Assembly (NCBI RefSeq): GCF_024763615.1
Contig: NC_077224.1
Location: 58,290,712-58,354,711, forward strand
Direction of reading: 5' to 3'
Length of the DNA stretch: 64,000 nt
Origin: Phlebotomus papatasi
Taxonomy: Eukaryota > Arthropoda > Insecta > Diptera > Psychodidae
This document shows positions 35,345 through 46,991 of the stretch, piece by piece. How positions within the stretch are numbered: the first letter of the stretch is position 1; every line of letters begins with the position of its first letter. Below the pieces are notes generated by a model. It did no database searches and had not been told where the DNA came from. It was given only the letters and a program-made list of their open reading frames with translations. The translations under genes and the position numbers were made by a program.

Positions 35345-36605
35345 GGGGAAACTTTTCTGATAAGCATGCTGACTCATGTCACCCCTTTGAACAAAATATG
35401 CTCTTCCGCGATACCATATGTATCATAAATATAATATTATTATCAACCTAACCTTCTGACGGCAAAGCTTTTTTAAGGTAGTGTGTATGCAAAAACTCGT
35501 GACATTAATGCTACACCCCAAAACTACGTACTGCATTATGTGTCTAGAATAATAAAATTATTTAGTGCTCAAACTCACGAGGAAAAGCATCGTGCTCATG
35601 AGTTCGACAACTTCGTAAAGTTTTTCACCATTTCGTATTTTTTTTTATATTTACAGGTTTACAACTGAATTATAAATCACACAAAAGTTCTCCCAAAATA
35701 GCTTTGAAGCATTTGCAATTGTTCTGGTTATTAAAATTAATTGTATGTTCAGTATTGGTTTAGTACCGGTTGTAATAACTTCAGACTCGTCAGAGATTTT
35801 AAAATATTTCCATAGAACTGAAGTTTAGCCATAAATGGCTTATACTACCAACGATTTATTAAATTTGTTAACAAATAACAGTTCTGTTTTATAGGGGAAC
35901 TGTGCCAAAACTCGGACATCTTGCAATATCGGATTAAGCGAGAAAAAATGAAAAAAAAAGACTTGCCGGAATTCCGAAAGACAAGAAACTTTGTAAAATT
36001 TTATGCACTATAATTGGCAAAAAGTTTGTTCTTTTCATTTTTAAAATATAATTTATCATTACTTTGAAGAAATGTAAGACGATAAACTCCTTTACTGGGT
36101 TTGAAACAATACCCCGAAAAGGAAATAGCAAAAAGTAGTTTATTATGAAAGGGGTGGCAAAGCGTCCGTTTGCGAGGTTCTCGAACTCGTGACCTAGAGG
36201 TTATACCTCAAAAGTATACTTTCGCATCATTTACCGTTTACTAGTTCTCAACTGATTGGAATCGATTCATAAGTCTCTCAAAATGATCCCGCAAAATAGT
36301 TTTTTAGAGTAATAGAATTGATTTTCAGACAAAACTTGCTGATCGGTTCATAACTAGTTCATAATCGGTTCATTACCTATTTCCAACCGATTTTAGCTGA
36401 TTTATATATCACTCAAAATATTGCCAAAATTATATCTTGGGAATAACAAAATTTTATTTCGTATAAAAATTAGTTACCGGTTATGAACCGGTTCATTACC
36501 GTGTTTTTTACCATGATTTTATCGGTTCAGCCTTGTCAGAAATTTCAAGACATTGCCATCTAGCCCCATGATTCTATTCGGTTGATAAATGCGTTCTTTT
36601 GAGCC
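35345..36605. other. Old dispersed-repeat words, no gene
   Basis: 'gctcaaactcacgagg' at 35569 and 'gtggcaaagcgtccgtttg' at 36153 belong to the 5540/17960/58440 repeat family. 36220-36540 is packed with 'atcggttcataac' type words, also seen at 27355-27400 and 44290-44400. A solo 'ataggggaactgtgcc' MITE-like end lies at 35892. Boundaries cannot be drawn. Confidence 0.4.
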
Positions 36606-36612
36606 CTTTTAA

Positions 36613-37130
36613 CCCTTTAAGGACGATTGGAACACCGGTGTCCCATAAAGGAAATAATTCTTACTGACTACCTAAAGTTATTTTTTTCTTATGTCTGTGC
36701 ATAATTGTAAAGTAGAAGGTTGAAGGAATCTAGGATATTTTTTGCAAGTCTCTAGCTGTGCTATTTAATAAATATTTAAGCTCAAAAATGGGGAATTTTT
36801 AAATTCTCAAATTCATAATTAATTTTATTTATTTTTTAAATTTTCAGTTTTTTTTTTTTAAAGCAAAACCCTTTTGGCAATAAAAACTACAATACTCATC
36901 AGTCATATTTTTCATTAAAGCGAAAAATGTTATTCATTGGTATAGTCAGAAAAATTACTTAAATTTTTGGGCTATTTTGGCCCCTATCGTTCATAGAAGC
37001 ACAAAATGCACCGAATCAGACTCTGTTGGACTTTTCAAGGTTAGATATAAGACTTATCATTGATTATATTTCTCAGTTTAATTATTATTGTTGATTTTCA
37101 GTCCGTAAAAAGTGTCTCGTCGTTAAAGGG
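36613..37130. mobile_element. piggyBac-type MITE, 518 bp
   Basis: TTAA (36609-36612), CCCTTTAAGGACGA at the left, TCGTCGTTAAAGGG at the right, TTAA (37131-37134). The TTAA duplication and CCCTTT ends are the signature of piggyBac-family insertion. No transposase frame. A one-ended relative is at 1428-1645. Confidence 0.85.
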
Positions 37131-37134
37131 TTAA

Positions 37135-39965
37135 CCTTTGTCCTTGAAAAACCGCTATTAGGAATAATTCAACGGTTTCTTTTTTATTTATGTTTTTTCA
37201 TGTCCCTGTACAAAGATTAGTACAATAATGAGACTGTAAATAGAATGATATTGCGTTAGATGATGATGTTTAAGTTTAGGTTATGAATTTGACAATGTAA
37301 AATCCATTGACCTTAGTGTCAACTTATGGGGAGGTCCCTCGAAGATCCCAAGTCTCTATCTCTAAACATTTGATCTCTAGATGTGATAAAAGCCAAACGG
37401 ACGGAGGGACAACTAGCGTTGTACCAAAGGTATTAAGATGTTTATTTTGGAGGTAAAAAAATCGAGGTATTAAATACTACTCTCTCTGTTCGTTCGAGCA
37501 ATACTTCAAACTCAGACCATGACCGAAATTTGGCATTCAACTAGCCGTATTCTGATAGACAAGTGCATAAAGCATTCGTCGAGACAGCGAAAAGTCCCCA
37601 GTTAAAACCAGGGTGAAGGCAGGTATTTTTCCTTTCTCTACTTGATTTAAATATGGGAAATTGGGTATCACTCATTCTAATTGTCGTCTCTCTCTGTGCA
37701 TAATCACAAAAGCTCTTGGATGAACAGAAGTCTGTTCAAAACACTCATTGTACTTCTTTAATCGATTCAGTCCGAAGAAGCAAGAGACCACAAGTGGTGA
37801 ATAATTTCAACAACAAATGTTTTAGGGAATTCCTCGAAAATGCTCTAAAAATTACGCTTGAATGTATAAAAAGGGACTTTTTGATAAAATCGCACTCAAA
37901 GTTTAATTTCAGTTATAAAGGCTAATAATGTGGCCAAATTTCGTCATAAGCCATTCATCCACTAATGCTGTAGAAACATGAAGGTCTACCATCCTTTAGA
38001 AGAAGGCATAAAGCGTAAGATGCCACTGACCTTATATGAAATAAATTTATTCAAATCCTTTCTATAGAAAAAAGAACACTTTACAAAACCTAATATTTTG
38101 GTTAAATGATATCATCGTTATATCAAAAGGAATTCAATGTTTATGAATATTGTACACAATAGAAATGATTTAATAAGGCAAATACTTTAAATATCAAAAT
38201 CTTAATTAATTAGTAACTTAATTAATGAATTTTGTGCTTCTCAATTAAATTTTCCTACTATTTACTTATACTTTATAAACGAATTTACGACCTGATTCAC
38301 ATTTGGATTTAACGACTGCAGAGGCAAGGACTGAAGGTGATAAAATCGCTTCTACACATAGTTAATTCTCCTAAATGGGAAGTTGGCCTATTTAAGGTGC
38401 AGTCCATCGAAGACTATAGAGTGGTACTTCAGACTCATCTGTTGGTCGTTTTAATGGGTCACGAGAAAGCACAAGGGTTCATTTAGTGCATCTGCGACAC
38501 GAAGAATGATACCATTTTTGACCAGAGAACTGTATCCTTTTTTCTGCTTCAATTGAAATGGTAAAAATGTTAAATTTCCATACATCTGACATTTGTGCAA
38601 TGAAGAAATGTAAATCGAGTCCGCTGTACGTGTTTGATAACATTTTAAGACTGGCACAAATAGTTGGAAATGGAGAGCATTCCTGAGTTTCTGGGTGAAC
38701 TTGAGTGAGAGCAACTTGTGATTTTGTATTCATATCCCGAATCCACCTCATGAATACTCACCAAACAGCCCTAAAGCATACACAAATAGCGTGAATTTAC
38801 CATAAAATCCAAAGGATGAGGATGAAGTAACGAAACGAAACAATTTTGTGAATGGTGTAGGACTGCACATATTTTTACTGTTTACTCATTGCGTGATGGT
38901 GAAAATTGTGTGGGCGTCTTTGAGCATAATAGCTCACATAGAAAACATCATAAAGTTATTTCCAGAGGGCAATCATTCCAAATGAGAAAGACTAATATTT
39001 GAACTAAATAAATCAAACGAAACGACAATTTCAACGCGATTTGTGAAATCGCGGCGAATGAATGGCCCTTGTAATGAACCATAAGCGACATAGTTATGTA
39101 CTCTTTGTGTGTAATCAACCCTTTCATGATTTTCATCATTGGATCATTCAAGTTATTATTATTAATCGTATTGAGATGTATTGTAATAACGTAATATAAT
39201 AATGTTCCCGTATAAGAATAATTTTGCTAAGTTGTAGACCGTCCATGAGCACCTTCCCCGCAATAAAGAAGGATAATGTTTCTACCGTGGTACCGGATTT
39301 TATTTTGCCAAAGGCATGGCGTTTTATTAAAATATCCTCTTCGAGATATTCAGTTCTTTACACCAAGCTATCACCTTTTGTGAGAAGGTCAACTGTAAAA
39401 GTCGAACTAGGGATCTTCGGGTACCAGGGGAGATAAACACAAAGAAAAATATCTTGCAATGCAATGATCACATATCGAAGCTTTTAAACTTTATCCGGAT
39501 TTTTCAAACTAACATAGTTTACAAGAACAATTTATTTTATTTTATTTTTTCTTTATTGTGTTTTACCTCCTTTCTAAATTACAATATTTTCTACAGAGTG
39601 TTATTATATCGACAACTCCATTCCATACTATGCTAAGTCGATCTAGATTTTTATTACTCCGAGAGATGTGTTGTTCCTGGGACCGAGTTTTACAACTTAT
39701 GAAAATTTGGCAGTCATCCGACGTCCGGGTACCGAAATATTCCATTTTTTCGAAAAAAAATTACACAGGCCGCATAGGAAATGGCCGCTTCAAATGGCTC
39801 TGCTGAAAATTTGCCATTCTGATATAGCAATTTGGAATGGAAGCGTCAATATGTACTGGACAGATGAAAGTCTTAAGCTCAGAGAAAACTAAATGGCGAC
39901 TTAATGATGAAGGAAAATAACTCATAAAGTAATCAGTGTGACTTGAGAGCCCGATTCCCTAAAAT
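37135..39965. other. Mixed stretch with one repeat arm, no gene called
   Basis: 37320-37520 matches the right arm of the inverted-repeat family at 59110-59347 ('gtcaacttatggggagg', 'cccaagtctctatctctaa', ending 'gttcgagcaatact'). The remainder has many short frames (37716-37925, 38451-38751, 39224-39436, 39558-39892), several overlapping on both strands. I recognise no domain in them. Confidence 0.35.
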
Positions 39966-39969
39966 AATA

Positions 39970-40611
39970 CAGCAGAGTCTTCCAAATTCGAACGCTTGGG
40001 ACAGGGGCCCATCAAGCATAATAAAAAGTAAAGATATTTTTCACTTTTCCTTGTAAAAATTTTGCAGATATTGCACCGCGACTGAAACAAATTTCCTCAT
40101 AGTTCTTGTATTATTTTGGCGAACAGTATAAAATATTTATTTTTAGATAGCTTTTAATGCACGATTTCGAAATATATATCAGACTGATAAGTCAATTCTC
40201 TTTCGGAAAAAACTTGCCAATAGTCTTCAATGCCTCCATACAAAAACGCATGGAAAAATGAAATGTCGAGACCGAGAGACCCCTGCTTGGGAGGTATTTT
40301 TGACATTTTACACCTCCCCAAATTCGAACGATATTTTCAGAATTAACATAATTTATGCGAGATTAAATTGTACTTTGAATCAAATATCCATACTTTCTCA
40401 CAAATATTCATGAATTCTTTTCAAATCTTCCTTTTCATTTTATTCGCGCAATGTATCTATATATTAAGGAAGCAACACAGAAATATAATTTTCAATCATC
40501 CACAACACGAATTTTTAACATAACCCCACAATTGACATTTTAAAGTCAACCAATTCAACCGTCGTCGCGTCGTTCGAATTTGAGAGATTCTCATTTTGAG
40601 GGACTCTATTG
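39970..40611. mobile_element. Tc1/mariner-type non-autonomous element, 642 bp
   Basis: The left end CAGCAGAGTCTTCCAAATTC is matched, with a short insertion, by the inverse of the right end ('gttcgaatttgagag' ... GGGACTCTATTG). TA lies on both sides (39968-39969, 40612-40613). An internal 'ccccaaattcgaacga' repeats the subterminal word. No transposase frame. Confidence 0.6.
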
Positions 40612-40613
40612 TA

Positions 40614-40920
40614 CATTACGTTCCTCGAATTCCACATGGGTTTCCTGAAAAATATATGGGACCCTTAAATTTCTTGGGGATTCCCCATGAGTTCCCTGGT
40701 TCTCTGGGTTCATTGAAAAATGTATCAGTTCCTCCTGAGATCCTCAAGATTTCCCTGATCAGATTAGCTAAAGTACCTCGAAATTACTTATCCTTAGTAT
40801 TTCCAAATTCCCGCGTATTTTGAAATCTATTGAAATCCATACGCGGGTACCCGGGAAAATCCGTGGAAAAACCTGGCGGATCCCCGGGTATTCAGGAACA
40901 GAGTATCCGGTCCTGAAAAC
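40614..40920. repeat. Word-repetitive 'gaattccc' stretch
   Basis: Similar in style to 21339-21960: 'cctcgaattccac', 'ggggattcccc', 'cacgcgggtacccggg' type words. The frame 40596-40823 lies within it and shares this low-complexity origin. Confidence 0.4.
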
Positions 40921-41292
40921 ACTACTTATTCCTAATTAAATGCTTAAAGAATCTGATCTACTAAAGGGGATTCGAACCTGCAACTTATAAATAAATATAC
41001 TACTTAAGCCAATACGTGTCCATACAAGATAAGAAATGGGAAAATATTGGCAGTATTCGTTCTCTCCAATTTCAATAAAATACGCGATAAATGGTAAAAT
41101 CGTAAAATTACTAAGAAGTAGTAATAAAATAATAGTTACACTTTATCTGCCCTTGTTCATCGGGATTCTAAGCACAAAAAAAATCTTATGACAAATTTCT
41201 TATTTATGGACCTATATATTAAAAAAATTGACTTCATAGAATTTCGCCCAATGCAATGCTTGTGGTCTTCAAAGGGTTTAAGATTGTAGTGA

Positions 41293-42037
41293 ATAGTATA
41301 ACCCACAAACAAGTTCGTAAAAGTTTGTGCTCTTTACACAAACATTGTTCGTAACATGATCACTTGACGAGCATTTTTTTATACTTTTACAAACATTTAG
41401 TTAAGTCAAGTCATATCATGTTCAATCATGTTTGTATGATCACCACTGAATTCTTATTTTTTGTACACCCTAATAATTCCATTTTGTATTTAAAATATTG
41501 AAGACTCATTAGAGTTGAGAATAAATTAAAAGAAGTTGACACTTTTATTGCCTTCTGCACTTGGACAAGTTAAAAGGGAGAAATTCAGAGAACCCATTAA
41601 TGAATCACAAGGAAATGGTGATCTCATTATTTTTACTATTGAATCACAAAGATCTTGAGCAGTGGCTCAAAAGTTATATAAGATGTAAAAACACAATTTT
41701 GGATAGAATAAAGTGGACATCGAGAGAAGCAAGAAGTCTTCTTTATTTCTCAACATTCTGATTTCCCCGCTCGGAAATCATAACTATTTGTTCGTAAATG
41801 TTCGTAAACACACAAAAAATGTTCGTAAAATTTTGTCATTTGTTCGTAAATGTTTGTTTTCCTCTCGAATATTTTACGAACAAATGACAAAATTTTACGA
41901 ACATTTTTTGTGTGTTTACGAACATTTACGAACAAATGTTTGTAAAAGTACAAAAAATGCTCGTCAAGTGATCATGAACAATGTTTGTGAAAAAAGTACT
42001 AACTTTTACGAACTTGTTTGTGAGTTATACGATTCAC
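41293..42037. mobile_element. Compound foldback with 'acgaacattt' words
   Basis: Outer inverted ends: 'tataacccacaaacaagttc' at 41298 and 'gaacttgtttgtgagttata' near 42010-42029. Within it, 41787-41937 is a near-perfect ~150-bp hairpin made of 'ttcgtaaatgttcgtaaac' words and their complement, around a short 'ttttcctctcgaat' centre. 'atgatcacttgacgagc' on the left is matched by 'gctcgtcaagtgatcatg' on the right. No coding capacity. Confidence 0.7.
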
Positions 42038-42039
42038 GA

Positions 42040-42462
42040 GCATTTCGTAACTCCCCATAGGAATTCACAAACATTTACGAACACTATTACAAATTTTTTT
42101 TTTCTGTGTACATTTTTATCCTTAATTTTCTTCACTACGGCAACAACACTTGCTAAATCCTAGCTTTGTTGTCGTATCTCCTATGTGTCTTATATAATAG
42201 CTTTCCTCCTTATAATCAAGTGGTGCCATATACTGAACTAAAAAAATAGCGTTATATTCTAGAAAACACCATACAGCCTGAGAGGAAATATTTCCGTCGT
42301 TTGGCTTTGGAGGCTGGTCACCAACGCTAAGTTCGCGACGGACGCATGGTATGGCGGGTCATTGAAAAGACACATGTTGGCGAATAAATATATACTAATA
42401 TGCGAAATATCAGCAGAAATTTCTTTTAGCTCGTAGAAGTCTTTAGTTACGTCTCTATTTAC
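42040..42462. other. No feature seen
   Basis: No paired ends or frame of interest. The segment 42290-42370 is slightly GC-richer. Confidence 0.35.
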
Positions 42463-42471
42463 ATCAGTAAT

Positions 42472-42864
42472 GAGCCTCAGTGGATCGGTTGGTGGAGTAG
42501 TGTCTCTCTGACTGTGAGGTCTCGGGTTCGAAACTCGGCAGCTGCAGATTTTTCAGCAGCCGTATCGAATTAGTCCAGTATTCGATACTGCTGCCGTATC
42601 GAATTAGTAGTAATCTGTCGATACAAATACACATTCACTGCAACTGATCCAACCAAGGCTGGTCTGCCGCAAGAAACGGCACTGTGTCTGTACGTCAGGC
42701 ATACAGAAAGCCGAGATATGGAACTGGAGGACTGCATTGGGGGTTAAGATAGATTGGAGTAATGGGGTGGGGAGTGCATAATGAGCCCAAAAAAATGGCC
42801 TGGATGCAGTGGAACCGATAAAGGTTTAAGCCGACCCATAGACAAATCTTAATCTTAATCTTAA
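42472..42864 (+). mobile_element. tRNA-derived SINE, copy 1, 393 bp
   Basis: Flanked by the 9-bp duplication ATCAGTAAT (42463-42471 and 42865-42873). The head resembles a tRNA, with a B box GGTTCGAAACT at 42525-42535 and a plausible A box near 42479-42503, so RNA polymerase III would transcribe it. The body has a duplicated 'gccgtatcgaattagt' word. The 3' part 'gtgcataatgagccc ... ggcctggatgcagtgg' resembles the LINE 3' end, and the tail is (CTTAAT)n. A second copy on the opposite strand is at 27580-28170. Confidence 0.85.
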
Positions 42865-42873
42865 ATCAGTAAT

Positions 42874-44590
42874 TGTCGGAGCTTACTCGAAACATAAATC
42901 AACCATTCTTATAACTATGGAAATACGTCTTTTTAAACATTTTTTAAGTACGACAATTGTTAATCCAAACAACAGCATACAAATTAGATTCAGAGCGGAA
43001 TCACAATTCGCATACAGTGCAATCACGGCATCAGTTAAACTAAACTGACCATATTTTTTTTTATCTGTTTATTGTGAATTGCATTAAACTCATCCAAGTG
43101 GATTATATCTCCAGCTGTAATGTATTTTTATGTGATAAATTTCTGTCTACTAATTAAATTGCTTTTTTTTAGTTTGCACCGACGAACGTTGCAAAGACCT
43201 TAACAAACTAATTGGAAGAAGATGATCATTTGTGTCGTTGTATGTGTGGGATGAAAATGCAATTATTCACAGCTGGTGACTGTGCAAGGGGAAGAAAAAT
43301 TTTATTAATCGACCAAAATACATCCCCGAGACGCCTCCACTGGCGCCAAGGGTGCGATTTATTGGTAGAAGGAGCTATTCAAAGGCATTGCTATTTTCAT
43401 AAAACTCTCTCTGCTGAAGAATGATATGCATTTCTCTCAATTTCGACAGTTACACCACATTTTCATTGTTGAACGTTTTCATTAGAAAATTTATCGCAAC
43501 AACACTCAGCGATGTTCTGTGGCTAGCCCCTGGAACAACATGGGCAAACGACAAAAGCACATAACCACACAATTACAGCAGTTCACTTCATTATTTTGTG
43601 CAATGTCAATTTTGAGTATGCAACCAGAAAAAAATCATCATTTTAAATTATTAAATCACTTCATCAAAATTATTATTCAAATGAACGAACTTTTTGTCAC
43701 TACTCAAACTTTTTGTCGTATCAAAGAGACCATATTTTACACATCCGCGCGTAATGCTTTCTCAAATGAAAACTTTAATATGGAAAACTTTCATTCAGAC
43801 AACTGTAATTGCTGTAATTGCATACTTTGCGCTGAGGTGGCGAACTTGCAAAATTAATTCTCAGAAAATACCACAAAAATTTATTAAATGGAAGAGCGAT
43901 CATGAAGCACATGAAGACATATAAATTTAAAATACTTCCGAACTATTTCAAAGTTAATCAATTGAAAAATGACAAACGAGAGACTGTCTTATAAAATATC
44001 ACTATATAAAAGCTTTTTTTTGGAAATATTGTATAGATGTCAAAAATCTTTGGTTTTCAATGATTGATGTTTTAAGAAACATTGTATTATTACAGAATGC
44101 AAGGCAATTATATAAACATAATCAATCACTTTTTCTGAAAATGATTTGACACAATGAAAAGTTATAGAAATTTAGGGGGAAGGGAATAGAAAGGCTCTGT
44201 GGTATGCTTCATCTAAAAAGTAAGATACTATCTCTAAAACCAAGAAAAACAAGCTCAAGCACTCAAGAATCATATTTTTTCATAAACCAATTTATAAATC
44301 GGATTAAATCGGTTGTAAATCGGTGATGATTCTGTTATGTTATGAACTGATAAGTAATTTTGAGGTTTAAATCGGTTGTGAACTGATCAACGATGCAGAA
44401 ATAATTTGATAGTATAAAACGTGTAGACGAAAATTTTGGTTGTTGAAAAATTGCTCTCAGATGGTAACTGCAATATTAGAAAATCAAATGTATTTTCGGA
44501 AAGTTAATTTTATTAGGATTTATATAGGACTTTGGTTTTTTTTTAAATTAAATGCTTTCTCGCCGAATTCTCGCACTTTCTTCTAAACTC
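42874..44590. other. No gene called
   Basis: A polypyrimidine-AG (43161-43172) precedes a short open stretch ending in TGA at 43223, but it is too short to support an exon. Frames 43212-43424 and 43519-43857 have no domain. 44280-44400 has the 'aaatcggttgtaaatcggt' words of an old repeat. Confidence 0.35.
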
Positions 44591-44596
44591 ATTCCA

Positions 44597-45040
44597 TTAG
44601 AGACTTGGAAAAACTGTCTCCTTGATATCTGACGGCCTTATCCACTTCCTTTTGAAATCCGGCAAGTTTTCAGCTGACTGAGCCTTTTCCCTGAGATCTG
44701 TCTTCAAAATTCCCCAGTATTTCGCAATCGAACGGAATTTCGGGGTACAGTATGAGTGGAACATCTTTTCTAAAGCCTTGGAATACTTTAAAAAGATGAT
44801 CGTTGAATTTACGCAATCTTGTTTTACCATTTTGACGGCATTGGTCCGTCCGATGGGGAGCAGCCTGAGCTTTGTAGGTCATCAAACCGTTCCTCTTCTT
44901 GATTTTATGGACCAAGCCTCAACGTATTCCCATCTTTTGGAGTTGCTTCTAGAAGAACTGAAGCACTTTCCTTTCCATCCTGTAGTTCTGAACCCTATGC
45001 TTTCGGTCAGTTCCTCCTACTCTGCAAAAAATGTTTCATC
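44597..45040 (-). pseudogene. Possible Tc1/mariner-type transposase relic (C-terminal part)
   Basis: On the minus strand the frame 44830-44597 ends with a segment around 'FRSIAKYWGILKTDLRE' followed by 'SAENLPDFKRKWI'. That resembles the last catalytic block of Tc1/mariner DDE transposases, where a motif like RPIEKYW precedes the third acidic residue and a basic tail. The key E/D appears as A in 'SIAKYW'. Upstream sequence continues in another frame (44915-44670), so at least one frameshift is present. No N-terminal half or termini are seen. A chance resemblance is possible. Confidence 0.4.
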
Positions 45041-45131
45041 CAATTAACAAGATAAGTTTGTAAAAAGGATGTTCTTCCATACAGAATATGGAAAAGTTTT
45101 GTCAAATCGGCGGCAAATTGGATCTTGTTAA

Positions 45132-45369
45132 CTCTTTCCGGACCGCAGCATATGCTGCAAGCAAATTTCACAATTTTTAATCAAAAATATCTAAGCTGAG
45201 GAATTAATTGAGGTCCTACAAAAAATATGTCACATTTGGACATCCTTATAGTTTGTAATCATCCACAAGAATAGAATTTTTATCCGTTCTGAATAATTAA
45301 AAAACAATATTTTTCACAGAACATCCATATGCTGCTTTGGGTACTCTCGTCCCAAAAGAGACGAAAGAG
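45132..45369. mobile_element. piggyBac-type MITE, 238 bp (left copy)
   Basis: TTAA, then CTCTTTCCGGACC at the left; CGAAAGAG then TTAA (45370-45373) at the right. Subterminal inverted 'gcatatgctgc' words lie on both sides. Duplicated at 52393-52630. Confidence 0.75.
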
Positions 45370-46048
45370 TTAAAAGTTTGTCAAAAGGGTGTTTTTCCAT
45401 TTAAAATACAAGAAAAAGTTTTTTTCAAATTGGTAAATAACAATCTTTCGACAAATTTTAGCAAAATCTATTTGTTCGTTTAACAAGACATTTTTCCAGA
45501 GTAGCTTCTGAGCCACAGTCTTGAGTTCCTTTTATAATCTTCCGAATTATAATCTCGGAGTCGGTGGAGCAGCACACAACCTAGTCAATATCGCGATCTC
45601 AGCATAACTCGCATTAGGATTCATAAGATGTTTGTCAACTTTTAATCTTCATATGCTATCCTTCTTTTGCAATTACTCAGTCAAAAATAAATAAGGGAGA
45701 CTGGGGCAAAAAGTCACAAAACGGATATTGTATTTTTTTACAAGCTACCCTAGTGCCCCAGAAATTTCTAATTAATCCAGTTTTATAAGAAATTTACTGC
45801 TCTACAACTTTGTGAAAGTCATTTTTCTCTATTGTGTAAGGAAATACATTTATCGAGCTGTTTTCTAAAAGGTGATTTTGTTACCATTTTCAAAAATGTT
45901 GGGGCAAATAGTACCATCTATGGGATTTTATCACATTTTAATTTACTTTATTACGGGCTTTCATAAATTAAAAAAAAAGTTAGGTGACTTAAGTCAGATG
46001 TTGGAATTTCGGTCTAAAAACTTTCTTGCTCTTCTTTATGTTTTTATT

Positions 46049-46089
46049 GGCCGACGTTTCGATCCTTGGTTGGGACCTTCTTCAGGGCC
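46049..46089 (-). ncRNA. Minimal hammerhead-ribozyme-like motif, left arm
   Basis: Exact inverse of the motif at 46491-46531; see that entry for the parts. Here it lies on the minus strand, so a transcript through the whole foldback would carry one sense and one antisense copy. Confidence 0.6.
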
Positions 46090-46490
46090 TACATACAATT
46101 TTAAACATGAATCTGACAGTTCAGGAAACTCATTTTAAATAGATTTTTTACAACTTACATCAAAAACTGGGAGAACAATTGTGAATAATAAAACAATAAA
46201 ACAACACCATCAACTTTCACTGACACTACGTGTTGCTCCTCATCCATCAGCAGTGGAAGATTGACTGATAATAATTTGGTGATCAGCTGTCGTCGATCCC
46301 CTCCCTTATTATCAGTCAATCTTCCACTGCTGATGGATGAGGAGCAACACGTAGTGTCAGTGAAAGTTGATGGTGTTGTTTTATTGTTTTATTATTCACA
46401 ATTGTTCTCCCAGTTTTTGATGTAAGTTGTAAAAAATCTATTTAAAATGAGTTTCCTGAACTGTCAGATTCATGTTTAAAATTGTATGTA

Positions 46491-46531
46491 GGCCCTGAAG
46501 AAGGTCCCAACCAAGGATCGAAACGTCGGCC
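46491..46531 (+). ncRNA. Minimal hammerhead-ribozyme-like motif, right arm
   Basis: Order: GGCC, CTGAAGA, A, GGTCC-CAACCAA-GGATC, GAA, ACGT, C, GGCC. GGCC/GGCC forms a 4-bp stem I. GGTCC/GGATC forms stem II with one G-U pair. The conserved CUGANGA and GAAA core elements are intact. The palindrome ACGT would form stem III only in a dimer. The predicted cleavage is after GUC at 46527, just before the GGCC. This agrees with minimal dimeric hammerheads reported in Penelope-like elements; catalysis here is inferred. Confidence 0.65.
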
Positions 46532-46991
46532 AATAAAAACATAAAGAAGAGCAAGAAAGTTTTTAGACCGAAATTCCAACATCTGACTTATATCATCCCA
46601 ACGGTCGACCCTCAACATTGAAATACAATTAGGTGACTTATATTCATAGGAGATTTATTCCTCTACACCTTTTTAAAACACAGATTTCGCTATCTGAACT
46701 AGAAAACAGCTTTTCAAGCTATTTTACAAAAAACACACAAGAGACTGCTAATCGTTTGACCAATGCAAACAAAAAGTATTGAGATGCGGAAATGACGTTT
46801 CTTTTCGCCGTGAGACATCAGAAATTGCTTCGGTCTTTGTTACTTTTGCTCCATACCTTTTGTTACTTTTTACCCCAAGTGGTCATTTTAAATAAAAGGA
46901 TTTCTGGTGAAAAGAATCTTTGTAAAATTCTAAAATAGATAATGATTTCGTATTCAAAGAATCCAAATCATTTAGGAAATATTTACCAGTA

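Larger units (their letters stand above)
45980..46640. mobile_element. 637-bp foldback retroelement-like insert with 12-bp duplication
   Basis: The 12-bp duplication TTAGGTGACTTA lies at 45980-45991 and 46629-46640. The insert is 45992-46628. The right copy of the 1.95-kb repeat has a single TTAGGTGACTTA at the matching site, so this is a proven insertion with its empty site in the same window. Two ~285-bp arms (45990-46274 and 46306-46590) are essentially perfect inverted copies around a 31-base centre. The right arm alone continues into a 38-base tail. Each arm carries a hammerhead motif. The asymmetry and duplication length fit a retroelement with an inverted, 5'-truncated second copy, as is common for Penelope-like elements. 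Confidence 0.8.

Noticed and set aside
41713..42060. 115-codon open frame (and 41750-41953 on the other strand)
   Set aside because: The same peptide string occurs on both strands because the DNA is palindromic; this is foldback sequence, not a gene.
43173..43225. Short terminal exon after a good polypyrimidine-AG
   Set aside because: Only about 16 codons, no matching upstream donor or exon; acceptor-like sites are common in AT-rich DNA.
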